Shown here: piece by piece, positions 1-9,400 of the stretch
How positions within the stretch are numbered: the first letter of the stretch is position 1
Layout: every line of letters starts with the position of its first letter
Source: Endobugula sp965225895
GTDB taxonomy: Bacteria; Pseudomonadota; Gammaproteobacteria; Pseudomonadales; Cellvibrionaceae
Assembly (NCBI GenBank): GCA_965225895.1
Contig: CBDDBR010000011.1
Location: 434,001-498,000, forward strand
Length of the DNA stretch: 64,000 nucleotides
Reading direction: 5' to 3'
Program-made: the position numbers and the translations under genes
The notes under the pieces: generated by a model
Seen by the model: the letters and a program-made list of their open reading frames with translations, nothing else
Told to the model about the DNA's origin: nothing
Database searches by the model: none

Positions 1-974
1 CCCATTTCAGACCATGTGGTTTGTAATTCACGCATACGTTTACCCATGGCTATAGCCATTGATACGCAAGCGATGGCATCGGCTTTAGTGCCTTTGCTGG
101 CGTTGTCGTCGTCGCCAAATGTAACCATAATGGCGTCACCAATAAATTTATCGATAGTGCCATTATATTGCGCCACAATATCACTCATTTCAGCGAGATA
201 GCTACTAAGCACATTCGCTAGAGTTTCAGCTTCTAGTTCTTCACTGAGGCTACTAAAGCCAACAATGTCGGAAAAGAAAATAGTGATGGGTTTTCGAGTG
301 ATTTTGGGTTTTTGTTTGCCTTCTATTTGATCCCATGCGGATTTAGGCAAAAAGCGTGAGATTTCATAAAGGCGGAGTTTTTGCTGTTTAATCTCATCAC
401 TAATGCGGTCAAATTCTTCTTCTACGCTTTGTGTGTGCTTGCGATGGCATACGCCATATAACCCCAAAACAAGTAGTGTGCCTAAGAGTAGTAGAATGTT
501 AACCACAATATGGCTGTCTAATGTGAATGTTGTATTGCCTACAACAAAGTAAGCAAGTAAGGCGCCGCTGATAAAGCCTAGGTTAGTAATTACCCAGCGT
601 TTTATGCCGCCATGATATAAGGCGATAAAATAGAATAGAGCGAGTAATAATAAGCTGAGCCAAGGGTTGTATCCCCACTCAGAAAGCGCTAATGCGCTGA
701 GTATGCCGTCTATGCCAATAAGAGTATGTAATATCTTGGTTTTGCGCGTATTGTAATAGAGTGAATAGCTGATCATGCTATAGATAAAGAGGGTGCCCGC
801 TAACCCTAAGGTGGCCATAGATGCTAACGGGTTATCAATAATGCCGCTAATTAGGCTGGCTGTTATCGCATTCAGTAATATAAAACGGCATAACTTATAT
901 TGTGAAGAGCATAAGCTATTGTGCTGAGAAGATCCGTTCTCTTGTTTGTACTTCTTGTCCTGTGAATATCGCAT
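1..974 (-). CDS. Class III adenylate/guanylate cyclase, membrane-bound (3' end outside window)
   Basis: The gene reads leftward from an ATG at 974 and stays open to the window edge, so about 324 N-terminal residues are present and the C-terminus is missing. Residues 30-175 form a hydrophobic region with roughly five or six membrane segments. A short charged linker follows, then a class III cyclase catalytic domain from about residue 225. Two metal-binding aspartates are visible, in FFSDIVGFSS and in KFIGDAIMVTFGD. The family makes cAMP or cGMP from the nucleoside triphosphate. The substrate-specifying residues lie beyond the window, so ATP versus GTP cannot be decided. Membrane-anchored cyclases of this kind (adenylate/guanylate cyclase domain, Pfam Guanylate_cyc) are common in proteobacteria. 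Family assignment is secure; the specific ligand or signal is unknown. Confidence 0.9.
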   Translation of the reverse strand, partial: MRYSQDKKYKQENGSSQHNSLCSSQYKLCRFILLNAITASLISGIIDNPLASMATLGLAGTLFIYSMISYSLYYNTRKTKILHTLIGIDGILSALALSEWGYNPWLSLLLLALFYFIALYHGGIKRWVITNLGFISGALLAYFVVGNTTFTLDSHIVVNILLLLGTLLVLGLYGVCHRKHTQSVEEEFDRISDEIKQQKLRLYEISRFLPKSAWDQIEGKQKPKITRKPITIFFSDIVGFSSLSEELEAETLANVLSSYLAEMSDIVAQYNGTIDKFIGDAIMVTFGDDDNASKGTKADAIACVSMAIAMGKRMRELQTTWSEM

Positions 975-1072
975 AAAAACTCAATTGAAATTTGTTATAA
1001 CCTTGGGAGGTTACTCCCATTTATTGGGTGTCTCAATATGTGTGCTAGTGTTTTTATTGGATTCGTGACGTA

Positions 1073-1987
1073 CTACTCTATTTGTTGTTTTGTGCGCCAT
1101 TCTTGTTGACAGTGATCACTAAATAGTTGCCACAATTTATTCGCCATAATCCCTTTGTGCTTTTGGCTGAGGCGGGCGACAACAATATTAAAGCGGCTGC
1201 CTTTAAGGTGACGATTTTGTAAAGAAATAAGTGTTCCATTCTTAAGTTCTTCTTCAACTAAAAAGGCTGGCATGTGTCCCCAAGCCATACTTTGTAGAAT
1301 GATTTCTTTTTTGGTTCTTTGGTCGCCTACGGTGATATGGGGCGAGCCCTCAATAACAAAATGATCTTGTTTTTCTTCGGTGGTGGATGTGTCTCGAATA
1401 ATGCATTGAGTGTATCTCTTTAGCGCATCGTATTTGAGGTGCTCATTCATGGGGGTATTCAAAAAGTGGGGTGAGGCAACAGGTATGGCCTCTACGGTGC
1501 AAAATGGCTGGTACTCATAGCGTGCATCGCTTTGGTCGATATGATGAATGATCATGTCGGCATTGCCGTGTAAGAGTTGTTCATTTGGGCCGCTGAGATT
1601 TTCAAAGAGAAAATTTAGTCGAGTGAGGGGGTGTCTTTGTGTAAATTCTCGTAACACGGCCATTGCTTTTGGTATGGGTGTTAGGTCGCCAATAACAATG
1701 TTGAGTTCGGTTTCTTCCCCTTTTCTAATGTGCCTGACCTTTTCTTCTAGGCTTGCCATTTCATGTAGAGTGCGCTGAGAGTGTTGGTAAAACAGAGCGC
1801 CTTCTTCTGTGAGGCTTAGACGGTAACCTGAACGGTCAAATAATGGTATATCAAGAGAGTGTTCTAGTTTATTGAGTAGGGCAATAACGCTGGGGTGTGT
1901 TTTATTTAAGGATTGTGCGGCAGCTTGAATGCTGCCGTGTGTGATCACTGCATGCAGTGTTTGAATTTGCTGGAGTGTGAGATTCAT
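1073..1987 (-). CDS. LysR-family transcriptional regulator
   Basis: This 304-residue protein has the usual LysR length and layout. A winged helix-turn-helix occupies about residues 1-60 (QAAAQSLNKTHPSVIALLNK, then PLFDR), and a periplasmic-binding-protein-like effector domain fills the rest. It is transcribed divergently from the secreted SRPBCC gene across about 110 bp, an arrangement in which LysR proteins often control the divergent neighbour. That target is an inference. The co-inducer is unknown. The intergenic DNA is AT-rich and no convincing T-N11-A operator can be singled out by eye. A small 6-bp hairpin at 1004-1019, between this gene and the cyclase gene, has no T-tract. Confidence 0.9.
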   Translation of the reverse strand: MNLTLQQIQTLHAVITHGSIQAAAQSLNKTHPSVIALLNKLEHSLDIPLFDRSGYRLSLTEEGALFYQHSQRTLHEMASLEEKVRHIRKGEETELNIVIGDLTPIPKAMAVLREFTQRHPLTRLNFLFENLSGPNEQLLHGNADMIIHHIDQSDARYEYQPFCTVEAIPVASPHFLNTPMNEHLKYDALKRYTQCIIRDTSTTEEKQDHFVIEGSPHITVGDQRTKKEIILQSMAWGHMPAFLVEEELKNGTLISLQNRHLKGSRFNIVVARLSQKHKGIMANKLWQLFSDHCQQEWRTKQQIE

Positions 1988-2096
1988 ATTGTCAGATTTT
2001 TTTACATAGAATGTTGTTATAAAGTACTTTTTAGTCTTTTTTATGTCAATTATTATTTCTGTTCAACAGTTTTAATCCATTGAAAGGAAAATAATA

Positions 2097-2600
2097 ATGA
2101 AAAAGATAATGCAATGTAGTTTTTTGTTCGCTGCTCTAATAGCCCACTCTGTATTGAGTTATGCGGGTGAGCATGTGTTACATGTGTCAAAGCATGTGGT
2201 TGTGAATGCGGCCGCTGATGATGTATGGGCCTTGGTTGGTGATTACAATAGTTTGAACCAGTGGCATCCTGCGGTGAAAAAAAGTGAATTGCGTGGTGAT
2301 GGCTACTCGCATGGTGATGTTCGTGTACTAACGCTAACAGATGGTGCGGCTATTTATGATGAATTAACGGTGTATAACGCTGCATCAAAGTCATATACCT
2401 ATCGCTTAATTAAGTCGCCATTACCGCTGTATGGGTACTTAGGCAGTATGATAGTGAAAGATAATGGCGATAAAACCAGTACAGTGACATGGGAGTCGCG
2501 CTTTTATGCAGACGGGGTTTCCGATGATGAAGCGGTTGCATTGATCACGGGTGTCTATGATGGTGGTTTGCAATCATTAAAGGCGCGTTTTAATCAATAA
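2097..2600 (+). CDS. Secreted SRPBCC (START/MxaD-like) family protein
   Basis: The 167-residue product begins with a clear Sec signal peptide (lysines at 2-3, hydrophobic core, SYAG around residues 22-25). One SRPBCC/polyketide-cyclase-like domain follows, recognisable by VVVNAAADDVWALVGDYNSL, NQWHPAVKKSELRG and the later VTWESRF strand. Such domains form a hydrophobic cavity that binds small ligands; the exported versions (MxaD-like) mostly have no defined substrate. A purine-rich ribosome site (GAAAGG) precedes the ATG. It is divergent from a LysR regulator that may control it. Family assignment is good; biological role is unknown. Confidence 0.85.
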   Translation: MKKIMQCSFLFAALIAHSVLSYAGEHVLHVSKHVVVNAAADDVWALVGDYNSLNQWHPAVKKSELRGDGYSHGDVRVLTLTDGAAIYDELTVYNAASKSYTYRLIKSPLPLYGYLGSMIVKDNGDKTSTVTWESRFYADGVSDDEAVALITGVYDGGLQSLKARFNQ

Positions 2601-2769
2601 ATGAATTACATTTAAGTGTAAAGCGATGTGCTGCCACTGCAGTGTGCGGGAGGTAGCTGTGTGGAGATGACTTTTCTGGTGTGGCTTTTTTTGAGATGGC
2701 TGTCGTTGAAGTGGCTTTTGTTGGGGAGTGGTGTTGAGGTGAATGGCGTCGCGGTGAGCGGTGTAATGG

Positions 2770-2798
2770 TTGCCTTTTTTAGCCCCCTTGTGTAGAGT
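2770..2798 (+). promoter_or_regulatory. Probable sigma-70 promoter of tRNA-Ser
   Basis: TTGCCT at 2770-2775 and TAGAGT at 2793-2798 are separated by 17 bp. They are followed by a GC-rich discriminator (GCGCCC), which is typical of stringently controlled stable-RNA promoters. Transcription would begin about 5-8 nt before the tRNA. The 210 bp upstream (2601-2769) is G/T-rich with several TGGCTTTT-like stretches and no identifiable gene. Confidence 0.5.
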
Positions 2799-2812
2799 GC
2801 GCCCTTCAATTT

Positions 2813-2902
<90 letters not shown>

Positions 2903-2903
2903 T

Positions 2904-2933
2904 AAAAACCGTCGCTTTTGTGGCGGTTTTTTT
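2904..2933 (+). terminator. Rho-independent terminator of tRNA-Ser
   Basis: The stem AAAACCGTCGC (2905-2915) pairs, with two G-U wobbles, to GTGGCGGTTTT (2920-2930) around a TTTT loop, and a run of T residues to 2933 follows. It lies immediately after the tRNA. Confidence 0.85.
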
Positions 2934-3114
2934 ATGGGTGGTCAAAAATGTTGAGCCGTATAGAAGGTGCTCATGATAGAAAGCGCTCATGCGTGCTTTG
3001 TGTTATTGGGTTGTGTATGAGGGTGTGTATGTGTATTATTGTGCTATTCACCTAATATTTGCAATCTAAGATTTACGGTGAGCCTCTAAAATTATTCATT
3101 GTGAGTTATTTGTT

Positions 3115-3384
3115 ATGTCTCAGCAGTTGGTTCGTAAACAATTTTTAGTTTCATCTTCTCACGTCACTAAGCTTGAGCGTTTGGCGCAAGAGAAGGGTAC
3201 CTCTGCAACAGAGATTGTTCGTTTGGCCATTGATGCGTTTGACCCTGAAGAACCAGATGCTATGGCTTCGGATGAGCTGATGGATTTGGTGTCGAGTCAA
3301 ATTAAAGCGGCTATTAAGGCGACTAAAAAAGCGAATGGTAAAGTGGCTAAAACCTTAAAAACACTTGAGGCGAAAAAGCACTAA
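3115..3384 (+). CDS. Small ribbon-helix-helix-like protein
   Basis: This 89-residue protein has an N-terminal segment (VRKQFLVSSSHVTKLERLAQ, then EKGTSATEIVRLAIDAFDP) that fits a MetJ/Arc/CopG ribbon-helix-helix: one beta strand followed by two helices. The second half is acidic and then lysine/alanine-rich (KAAIKATKKANGK). The stop codon overlaps the ATG of the next gene (TAATG), so the two are translationally coupled. The RHH fold suggests DNA binding, perhaps autoregulation of the pair. Function is unknown. A toxin-antitoxin interpretation is possible only by analogy of gene organisation; the partner has no recognisable toxin fold. Confidence 0.75.
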   Translation: MSQQLVRKQFLVSSSHVTKLERLAQEKGTSATEIVRLAIDAFDPEEPDAMASDELMDLVSSQIKAAIKATKKANGKVAKTLKTLEAKKH

Positions 3385-3566
3385 TGTCTAGCTGGAAAGA
3401 AATTTTACTGGATACTTTAAAGCTAACGGATGAGGTGAGACGTTTAAATGAACAAACATCTGCGCTATCAGACCGAACCCTCGAAATTGATAAGCGTGTC
3501 GTTAGATTAGAAACAATGGTAGAAATATCATTGTTAGGTCGGCAATCGGCGAAAAAAAAGCATTAG
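3384..3566 (+). CDS. Small coiled-coil protein, partner of the RHH-like protein
   Basis: The 60-residue protein consists almost entirely of one amphipathic helix with heptad-like spacing (LLDTLKLTDEVRRLNEQTSA, then DKRVVRLETMVEISL), ending in a basic KKKH tail. Its ATG overlaps the stop of the upstream gene by one base. No signal peptide, membrane segment or catalytic motif is seen. I recognise no named family. The coupling suggests the two products act together, for example as a heteromer, but nothing in the sequence defines the activity. Confidence 0.65.
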   Translation: MSSWKEILLDTLKLTDEVRRLNEQTSALSDRTLEIDKRVVRLETMVEISLLGRQSAKKKH

Positions 3567-3589
3567 ACTTTGTGTATGTTGTCTAATGC
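3560..3589. terminator. Bidirectional terminator hairpin
   Basis: GCATTAGAC (3560-3568) and GTCTAATGC (3581-3589) form a perfect 9-bp stem. On the minus strand it is followed by eight T residues (A-tract at 3552-3559), giving a good Rho-independent terminator for the gene at 3598-4113. The left arm overlaps the stop of the plus-strand coiled-coil gene, so it may serve both convergent units. Confidence 0.7.
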
Positions 3590-3597
3590 CTCTCTTC

Positions 3598-4113
3598 TTA
3601 ATATACACCTTTTTCTTGAATGTTCTCTTGTGAAAACCCAGTTTTATATGTGGTGAAAACGGTTGTCGTTTCGCCAAAATATAATGATTGATTAACTGAT
3701 AATACTAATTGTAAGCGGCTAGTATCACTGAGTCTGTTGGGTAATGTAACTTGCCATTGTGTTTGCGAGTTATCACTCGCTGTCATTGCTTCTGGGCTTG
3801 CTGTGATGGTGTCGTTGCTGAGTGCAATTCTGGCGCCCTGAATAGGGTAATCAGACTCTAGTTGTATGTTGAGATCATTCGCATTTGTTTTTTCGGCAAT
3901 TAAAGTAACGCTAATATCCCCATTGTTAAATGTGCATTTGCCACTCTCATAACGACAGTTTGATTTTGCAACCAGTGGATAAGACTGCCCCTCAATGGCT
4001 TCGTGTGGTTTTTCACCTACAGTATAATCAACGGCGTAATAAGCAATAAACGCTAGTATAGGCGAAACAATAAGAGCAACAATTAAATGTTTGTTGGTAA
4101 GTATATTGGTCAT
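3598..4113 (-). CDS. Membrane-anchored periplasmic protein of unknown function
   Basis: The 171-residue product has one N-terminal transmembrane segment (about residues 9-30, LIVALIVSPILAFIAYYAV). The remaining residues are probably periplasmic and beta-rich. Two cysteines in NCRYESGKCTFNNGD could form a disulfide. No enzymatic motif is visible. It lies downstream of the symporter genes on the same strand but is separated from them by a strong terminator at 4181-4215, so it is probably transcribed on its own. I do not recognise the family. Confidence 0.7.
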   Translation of the reverse strand: MTNILTNKHLIVALIVSPILAFIAYYAVDYTVGEKPHEAIEGQSYPLVAKSNCRYESGKCTFNNGDISVTLIAEKTNANDLNIQLESDYPIQGARIALSNDTITASPEAMTASDNSQTQWQVTLPNRLSDTSRLQLVLSVNQSLYFGETTTVFTTYKTGFSQENIQEKGVY

Positions 4114-4180
4114 AATTCGACAGCTTTATTATTTTAAAAAGTAAGGGTTATAGTAGATGTAAATGTAGCGATGTGAAAGA

Positions 4181-4215
4181 AAAAAACACTCCGCTCACGT
4201 AAATGAGCGAAGTGT
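4181..4215 (-). terminator. Rho-independent terminator of the symporter operon
   Basis: Read on the minus strand, ACACT(T)CGCTCA pairs with TGAGCG(G)AGTGT around a six-base loop, and seven T residues follow. This is a strong intrinsic terminator about 40 nt beyond the symporter stop codon. Confidence 0.85.
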
Positions 4216-4221
4216 GTGAGT

Positions 4222-4241
4222 CTAATGTAATATTACATTAG
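4222..4241. repeat. Perfect 20-bp palindrome
   Basis: CTAATGTAATATTACATTAG is self-complementary across all 20 positions. It sits between the symporter stop codon and its terminator. It may be an additional transcript-end hairpin or a protein-binding site; nothing identifies a binder. Confidence 0.6.
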
Positions 4242-4255
4242 TGTTTTACGTAGAC

Positions 4256-5989
4256 TTAGTGGTCTGCAGCAGCGCTACCAGCACCAGCAGGGATACGAAT
4301 ATTATCTACAAGGTCTTGGATATGCTCTGGTGGCTCAGCAGTGACTTTAGATACAGCAGTCGCTACGATAAAGTTAACCAGTGCACCGATTGCACCAAAG
4401 GCATTAGGCTCAATACCAAAGAACCAGTTAGGTGACATATCGCCCAAGAATGATGTGCTAGAAACAAACATGATGCCTTTATGCTGGAATACATAAAGTA
4501 GTGTGATGCTGATACCAGCGATCATGCCAGCGATAGCGCCTTCTTTGTTCATCTTCTTGTTAAAGATACCCATCATTAACGCTGGGAAGATAGATGAAGC
4601 GGCTAAACCAAATGCGAGAGCAACAGTACCTGCGGCAAAGTCGGGAGGATTAAAGCCGAGATAACCCGCGGCAACGATCGCCCCTGCCATAGATATTCGT
4701 CCCGCCATTAACTCGCCTTTATCTGAAATGTTTGGCATGAGTACGCCTTTCAGAAGATCGTGAGAGATGGAGGAGGATATAGCTAATAGTAAACCTGCGG
4801 CCGTTGATAGTGCAGCTGCAAGACCACCAGCAGCAACAATAGCAATTACCCAGTTAGGTAGCTTAGCAATTTCAGGGTTGGCAAGTACCATAATGTCACG
4901 GTCAACTTTCACCATTTCATTAGTTTCTTTATCCGCAGTGTATTGGATTAAGCCATCACCATTCTTATCTTCAAACTTCAGTAAGCCTGTGTTTTCCCAG
5001 TTTTTAAACCAGTCAGGACGTTCGGCATACGCAAGGTTTTGACCTGGAGCAGGTTCAATGGTGTTCACTAAGTTTAAGCGAGCCATCGCTGCAACCGCAG
5101 GTGCTGTTGTGTAAAGAATAGTAATAAATACTAAAGCCCAGCCTGCAGAAGTACGAGCATCGCGTACTTTAGGTACCGTGAAGAAACGGATGATAACGTG
5201 AGGTAAACCCGCAGTACCGATCATTAGCGACACAGTATAAACAAACATATTGACGGTACTTAGCCGTGCTTGTGTCGTATATTCGGCGAATCCGAGTTCG
5301 GTCACTACCTGGTCTAGCCTATCGAGTATGTAAGTTTCTGTGCCAACTAAGGTACTGCCCAATCCTAATTGAGGAATAGGGTTGCCTGTTAAGTTGAGGG
5401 AGATAAATACAGCAGGAATGGTATAAGCGAAAATTAAAATACAGTACTGTGCAATCTGGGTATAAGTAATCCCTTTCATGCCACCAAGTACCGCATAGAA
5501 AAATACGATAACCATACCAATAAGTAGGCCTGTGTTGTAATCCACCTCTAAGAAGCGAGAGAACGCTACACCGATACCTTTCATCTGGCCGATAACGTAA
5601 GTGATTGACGCAACAATTAAACAAATAACGGCAACAATACGCGCAGCTTTAGAATAGAATCGATCACCGATAAATTCAGGTACGGTGAATTTACCAAATT
5701 TACGTAGGTAGGGTGCAAGTAGCATGGCGAGTAATACATAGCCGCCAGTCCAACCCATTAAGAATACTGAACCACCGTATCCATAAAAGGCAATAAGACC
5801 TGCCATTGAAATAAATGATGCGGCAGACATCCAGTCAGCAGCTGTAGCCATACCATTGGCAACGGGATGAATTCCGCCACCAGCGACATAGAATTCGCTA
5901 GTGCTTGATGCGCGAGCCCAAACGGCAATCCCCATGTAGATGGCAAAGGTGATGCCAACGATGATAATAGTTAATGTTTGTAGTTCCAT
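4256..5989 (-). CDS. Sodium:solute symporter large subunit (VC_2705 subfamily, ActP-like)
   Basis: This 577-residue integral membrane protein has about 13-14 transmembrane segments and belongs to the sodium:solute symporter (SSS) superfamily. It is preceded, 11 bp upstream, by a DUF4212 small subunit. That pairing defines the VC_2705 subfamily, whose members are annotated as probable Na+-coupled carboxylate (acetate/pyruvate-type) transporters. SSS features include YVAGGGIHPVANGMATAADW near the N-terminus and the AALSTAAGLLLAISSSISHD helix. A hydrophilic insertion around residues 325-360 carries the EF-hand-like loop DKNGDGLIQY. The divergent gene is an SSS-domain sensor kinase of the CrbS/MxtR type, and acetate-switch genes are often clustered this way. 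The substrate is inferred, not shown. Confidence 0.9.
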   Translation of the reverse strand: MELQTLTIIIVGITFAIYMGIAVWARASSTSEFYVAGGGIHPVANGMATAADWMSAASFISMAGLIAFYGYGGSVFLMGWTGGYVLLAMLLAPYLRKFGKFTVPEFIGDRFYSKAARIVAVICLIVASITYVIGQMKGIGVAFSRFLEVDYNTGLLIGMVIVFFYAVLGGMKGITYTQIAQYCILIFAYTIPAVFISLNLTGNPIPQLGLGSTLVGTETYILDRLDQVVTELGFAEYTTQARLSTVNMFVYTVSLMIGTAGLPHVIIRFFTVPKVRDARTSAGWALVFITILYTTAPAVAAMARLNLVNTIEPAPGQNLAYAERPDWFKNWENTGLLKFEDKNGDGLIQYTADKETNEMVKVDRDIMVLANPEIAKLPNWVIAIVAAGGLAAALSTAAGLLLAISSSISHDLLKGVLMPNISDKGELMAGRISMAGAIVAAGYLGFNPPDFAAGTVALAFGLAASSIFPALMMGIFNKKMNKEGAIAGMIAGISITLLYVFQHKGIMFVSSTSFLGDMSPNWFFGIEPNAFGAIGALVNFIVATAVSKVTAEPPEHIQDLVDNIRIPAGAGSAAADH

Positions 5990-6000
5990 GATGTTTCCCC

Positions 6001-6264
6001 TTATTCCTCTTCTACACCAAATTCACGATCGAGATCGCTAATTTTTTTGGCGTAATAGAAAATTAATCCGACGAAAACATACATCGACCCCTGTTGAGCG
6101 AACCAGAATCCCAATTTATAGCCACCGAGTTGAATGGCATTGAGCTGCTCCACAAATAAAATGCCACAGCAGTATGCAGCGACAAACCAGATCGCGAGCA
6201 ACTTGAGCATCAGTTTAACGTTGGCCTGCCAATACGAGCTGGCCTGTTCTTTGGACAAAGACAT
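6001..6264 (-). CDS. DUF4212 symporter small subunit
   Basis: The 87-residue protein has two membrane helices (about residues 20-42 and 52-74) and is the standard small partner of VC_2705-type symporters. An ATG five codons further upstream (6279) is also in frame. However, that ATG forms part of the sequence ATGAGG, which is itself a Shine-Dalgarno element 8-9 nt before the ATG at 6264, so the start at MSLSKEQ is preferred. It is co-transcribed with the large subunit (11-bp gap) and probably assists its folding or transport activity. Confidence 0.88.
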   Translation of the reverse strand: MSLSKEQASSYWQANVKLMLKLLAIWFVAAYCCGILFVEQLNAIQLGGYKLGFWFAQQGSMYVFVGLIFYYAKKISDLDREFGVEEE

Positions 6265-6468
6265 AGAGTGAATCCTCATTATATTTATTGTTCGATTACT
6301 TTACCAATTGAGGGGGTGATTAGATGTGAGACGATGGTCTAGATACGACTAATGTCTAATGCATATTTAGGGTGTGAAAATCGTGGTTTGGAGCGCATTA
6401 AATATAATGATAAAGTATATAAATACTACGACAAAATTCGTATACGACATAACTATAAGAGTGTAAAT

Positions 6469-9400
6469 GTGTCCCCCACTATTGTTCTACTTGTTGTCTT
6501 CTCATACATCCTTCTTCTGTTCGGTTTAGCTCGACTGGGGGATAAAAAATATTTCATTGAAAACAGTTGGGTGCGCCATCCTATTATCTATGCATTTGCA
6601 TTGGGGGTGTACTGTACGTCATGGACATTTTATGGCTTGGTGGGTACGGCTTCCGAAAAAGGCTGGAACTTCTTTCCTATTTTATTAGGCCCTATTTTAT
6701 TATTTACTTTGGGTTACCCCCTATTAGAGCGCATATATAAAATTTGTCGCCAAGAACATATTCATAGTATTGCTGATTTTTTGGCATCCCGTTACGGTAA
6801 GCGTCAAGGTGTTGCGGCAACAGTGAGTGTTGTGGTCTTAATTGCTACGATTCCTTATATCGCACTGCAACTAAAGGCAGTATCAGATACATTATTATTG
6901 ACGATTGGTTCTGATTTTTTAGTGAGTCAAGACCTTACTCTCGTTATCGGTTTGTCGATGATTGCGTTTACTTTAGTGTTTGGTGCTAAACGTTTAGATA
7001 TGTCGGGCTACCACTCGGGGTTAATGTCGGCGATTGCCTTTGAATCAATGATGAAGCTCGTTGTGTTATGCAGTGTGGCAATATTTTGTATTTTTTGGAT
7101 ATCGGATACATCAGTAGATGCGGTTGTAAATCAGTCTGTGAGTGAGGTGAAGCACCAAACATCCGTGTTTTATCAGCCTATTACATGGCCGCGTTTTTTA
7201 ATAGAAACGTTACTGTCTATGTGTGCTGTTTTTTGTTTGCCGCGTATGTTTCATGTCACCTTCGTTGAGTGCTTATCGAAAGAGCATTTACGTTATTCTC
7301 GTTGGATATTTGTTGCTTATTTAATATTAATTAGTTTGTTTATTGTGGTGATTGCATCTGCGGGCAACACGATTTTTGGTAATGATAGTAGTGTAAATGG
7401 TGATGCTTATGTTATTGCCTTACCTCTTCAACAAGATGTCTCTTGGTTGGCAATTTTTGCTTTTTTGGGTGGTTTTTCTGCAGCAACTGCGATGATTATT
7501 GTAGCGACAATTACCTTGAGCCACATGTTGAGTAATGATGTCATTTTGCCATTATTGATACGTAGTAAAAAGCAAAAAAAAATCCCCCACGAGTTTTCTA
7601 GAAGCTTAATTTTTTCTCGACGTTTTACAGTACTGCTGGTCATATTGAGTGCATATTTTTATCAAAGTTTATTGGTTGAAAATATAGCCTTAACCAGCAT
7701 TGGTCTTATTGCTTTTGCATTAGTTGTACAGCTGGCGCCTGGTGTTTTATTTGGTTTGTACTGGAGAAAAGGGAATGCAAATGGTTTGTATGCTGGGCTG
7801 GCTGTAGGCTTAAGTCTTTGGTTTTATACTTTAATGATTCCATTATTAAGTACAGCGGGTGTAATGAGTGATTATTTGGTCGAACAAGGGTTGTTTGGCA
7901 TTGCATGGTTGAGACCCGAATACTTATTTAATTTGAGTTTTAGTGATCCGTTTTCACGCAGTGTTGTATTGAGCTTGGGAGCTAATATTCTGTTTTATTG
8001 GTGGTATTCGATTACCTCTATGGAGAGTTTGGTCGATAGGATTCAATCCGCCGCATTTACGAGTTTAGAAACAGGCTCGTATGATCACTATGAGGGTGTA
8101 AATCTTGCTGATTTAAAAGTATTGCTGACGGAATTTTTGGGCGACGCTGCCACAGACAATATTTTGTCGACATATGACCCTAAAGAAGAGGGTGCAGATG
8201 CTAAGCATCGTTTAATTGAGCGTTCACAAAAAGCCTTGGCAAGTATTGTTGGTGTGGCGTCTTCTCAATCTATGATTGAAACCTTGTATAGCGGTAAAAA
8301 AATGGCGGTAGAAGAGGTGGTAAGCCTCTTTGGTAATACGACAAAGGCTTTGCGTTTTAACCAAGAAGTGCTGTCAGCGTCTTTTGATAATATTTCTTCA
8401 GGCATCAGTGTTGTAGATACCGAATTACGCTTGATTGCGTGGAATCAGCGTTATGAAGATATGTTTGATTATCCAGAAGGTATGTTATTTATTGGTTTTC
8501 ATGTTGCCGATATTATGCGCTTTAATGCAGAAAGAGGCTTGCTGAGTGGGGGTGATATTGAGGAGCTGATTCGCAAGCGTATTTCGTTTATGTCGACAGG
8601 AAAGGCCTATCGTGTTGTGCGTTTTCATCACGATGATTTGGTGATTGAAATTAAAGGGCAGCCATTACCCAACGGCGGATATGTGACAACCTATGATGAT
8701 ATTACTGAGTTTATTCGTGTACAAAAAAATCTAGAAGATGCTAACGCTAACCTTGAAGAGCGTGTGCAAGAACGGACAAAAACAATAGAAGAAGTTAATA
8801 GGGATTTACTCAAAGAAATTAATCGCCGTAGTGATGTGGAGCAAGAATTACGCGAAGCAAAGCAAATAGCCGATAACGCGAATGCATCCAAAACTAAATT
8901 TTTGGCTTTGGCCAGTCACGATATTATGCAGCCTTTAAATGCGGCGAGTTTATATGCCAGTGCGCTCTTGGATGGTCATGTTGATGGTGAATTTCAACCG
9001 AAACAAGACGCCAATATCGTGAGGCAGTTAAAGTCAGCTATTTATAATACGGAATCCATTATTAGCACGCTATTAGAAGTGTCAAAATTAGATAGCGGTG
9101 TGATTCAACCTAAATACGATGATTTTAATTTAGATAATATGTTGTCGAGTATTATCTCTGAGGTCACGGTGCAATTACCTGAAGAGCTGGCTATACGTTA
9201 TTGTAAAACGTCGGTATCGGTTCATTCCGATCTACATTATTTACGCCGTATTGTGCAAAATTTTGTTTCCAATGCAATCAAGTACACTTCAAAAGGTAAA
9301 GTTTTAGTTGGGTGTCGTCGTGTTTACAATGAGGTAGGTCAAAAAAGTGTTGAGATTTGTGTTGTTGATAATGGTATAGGTATTGCGGCCAGTGAGTGCG

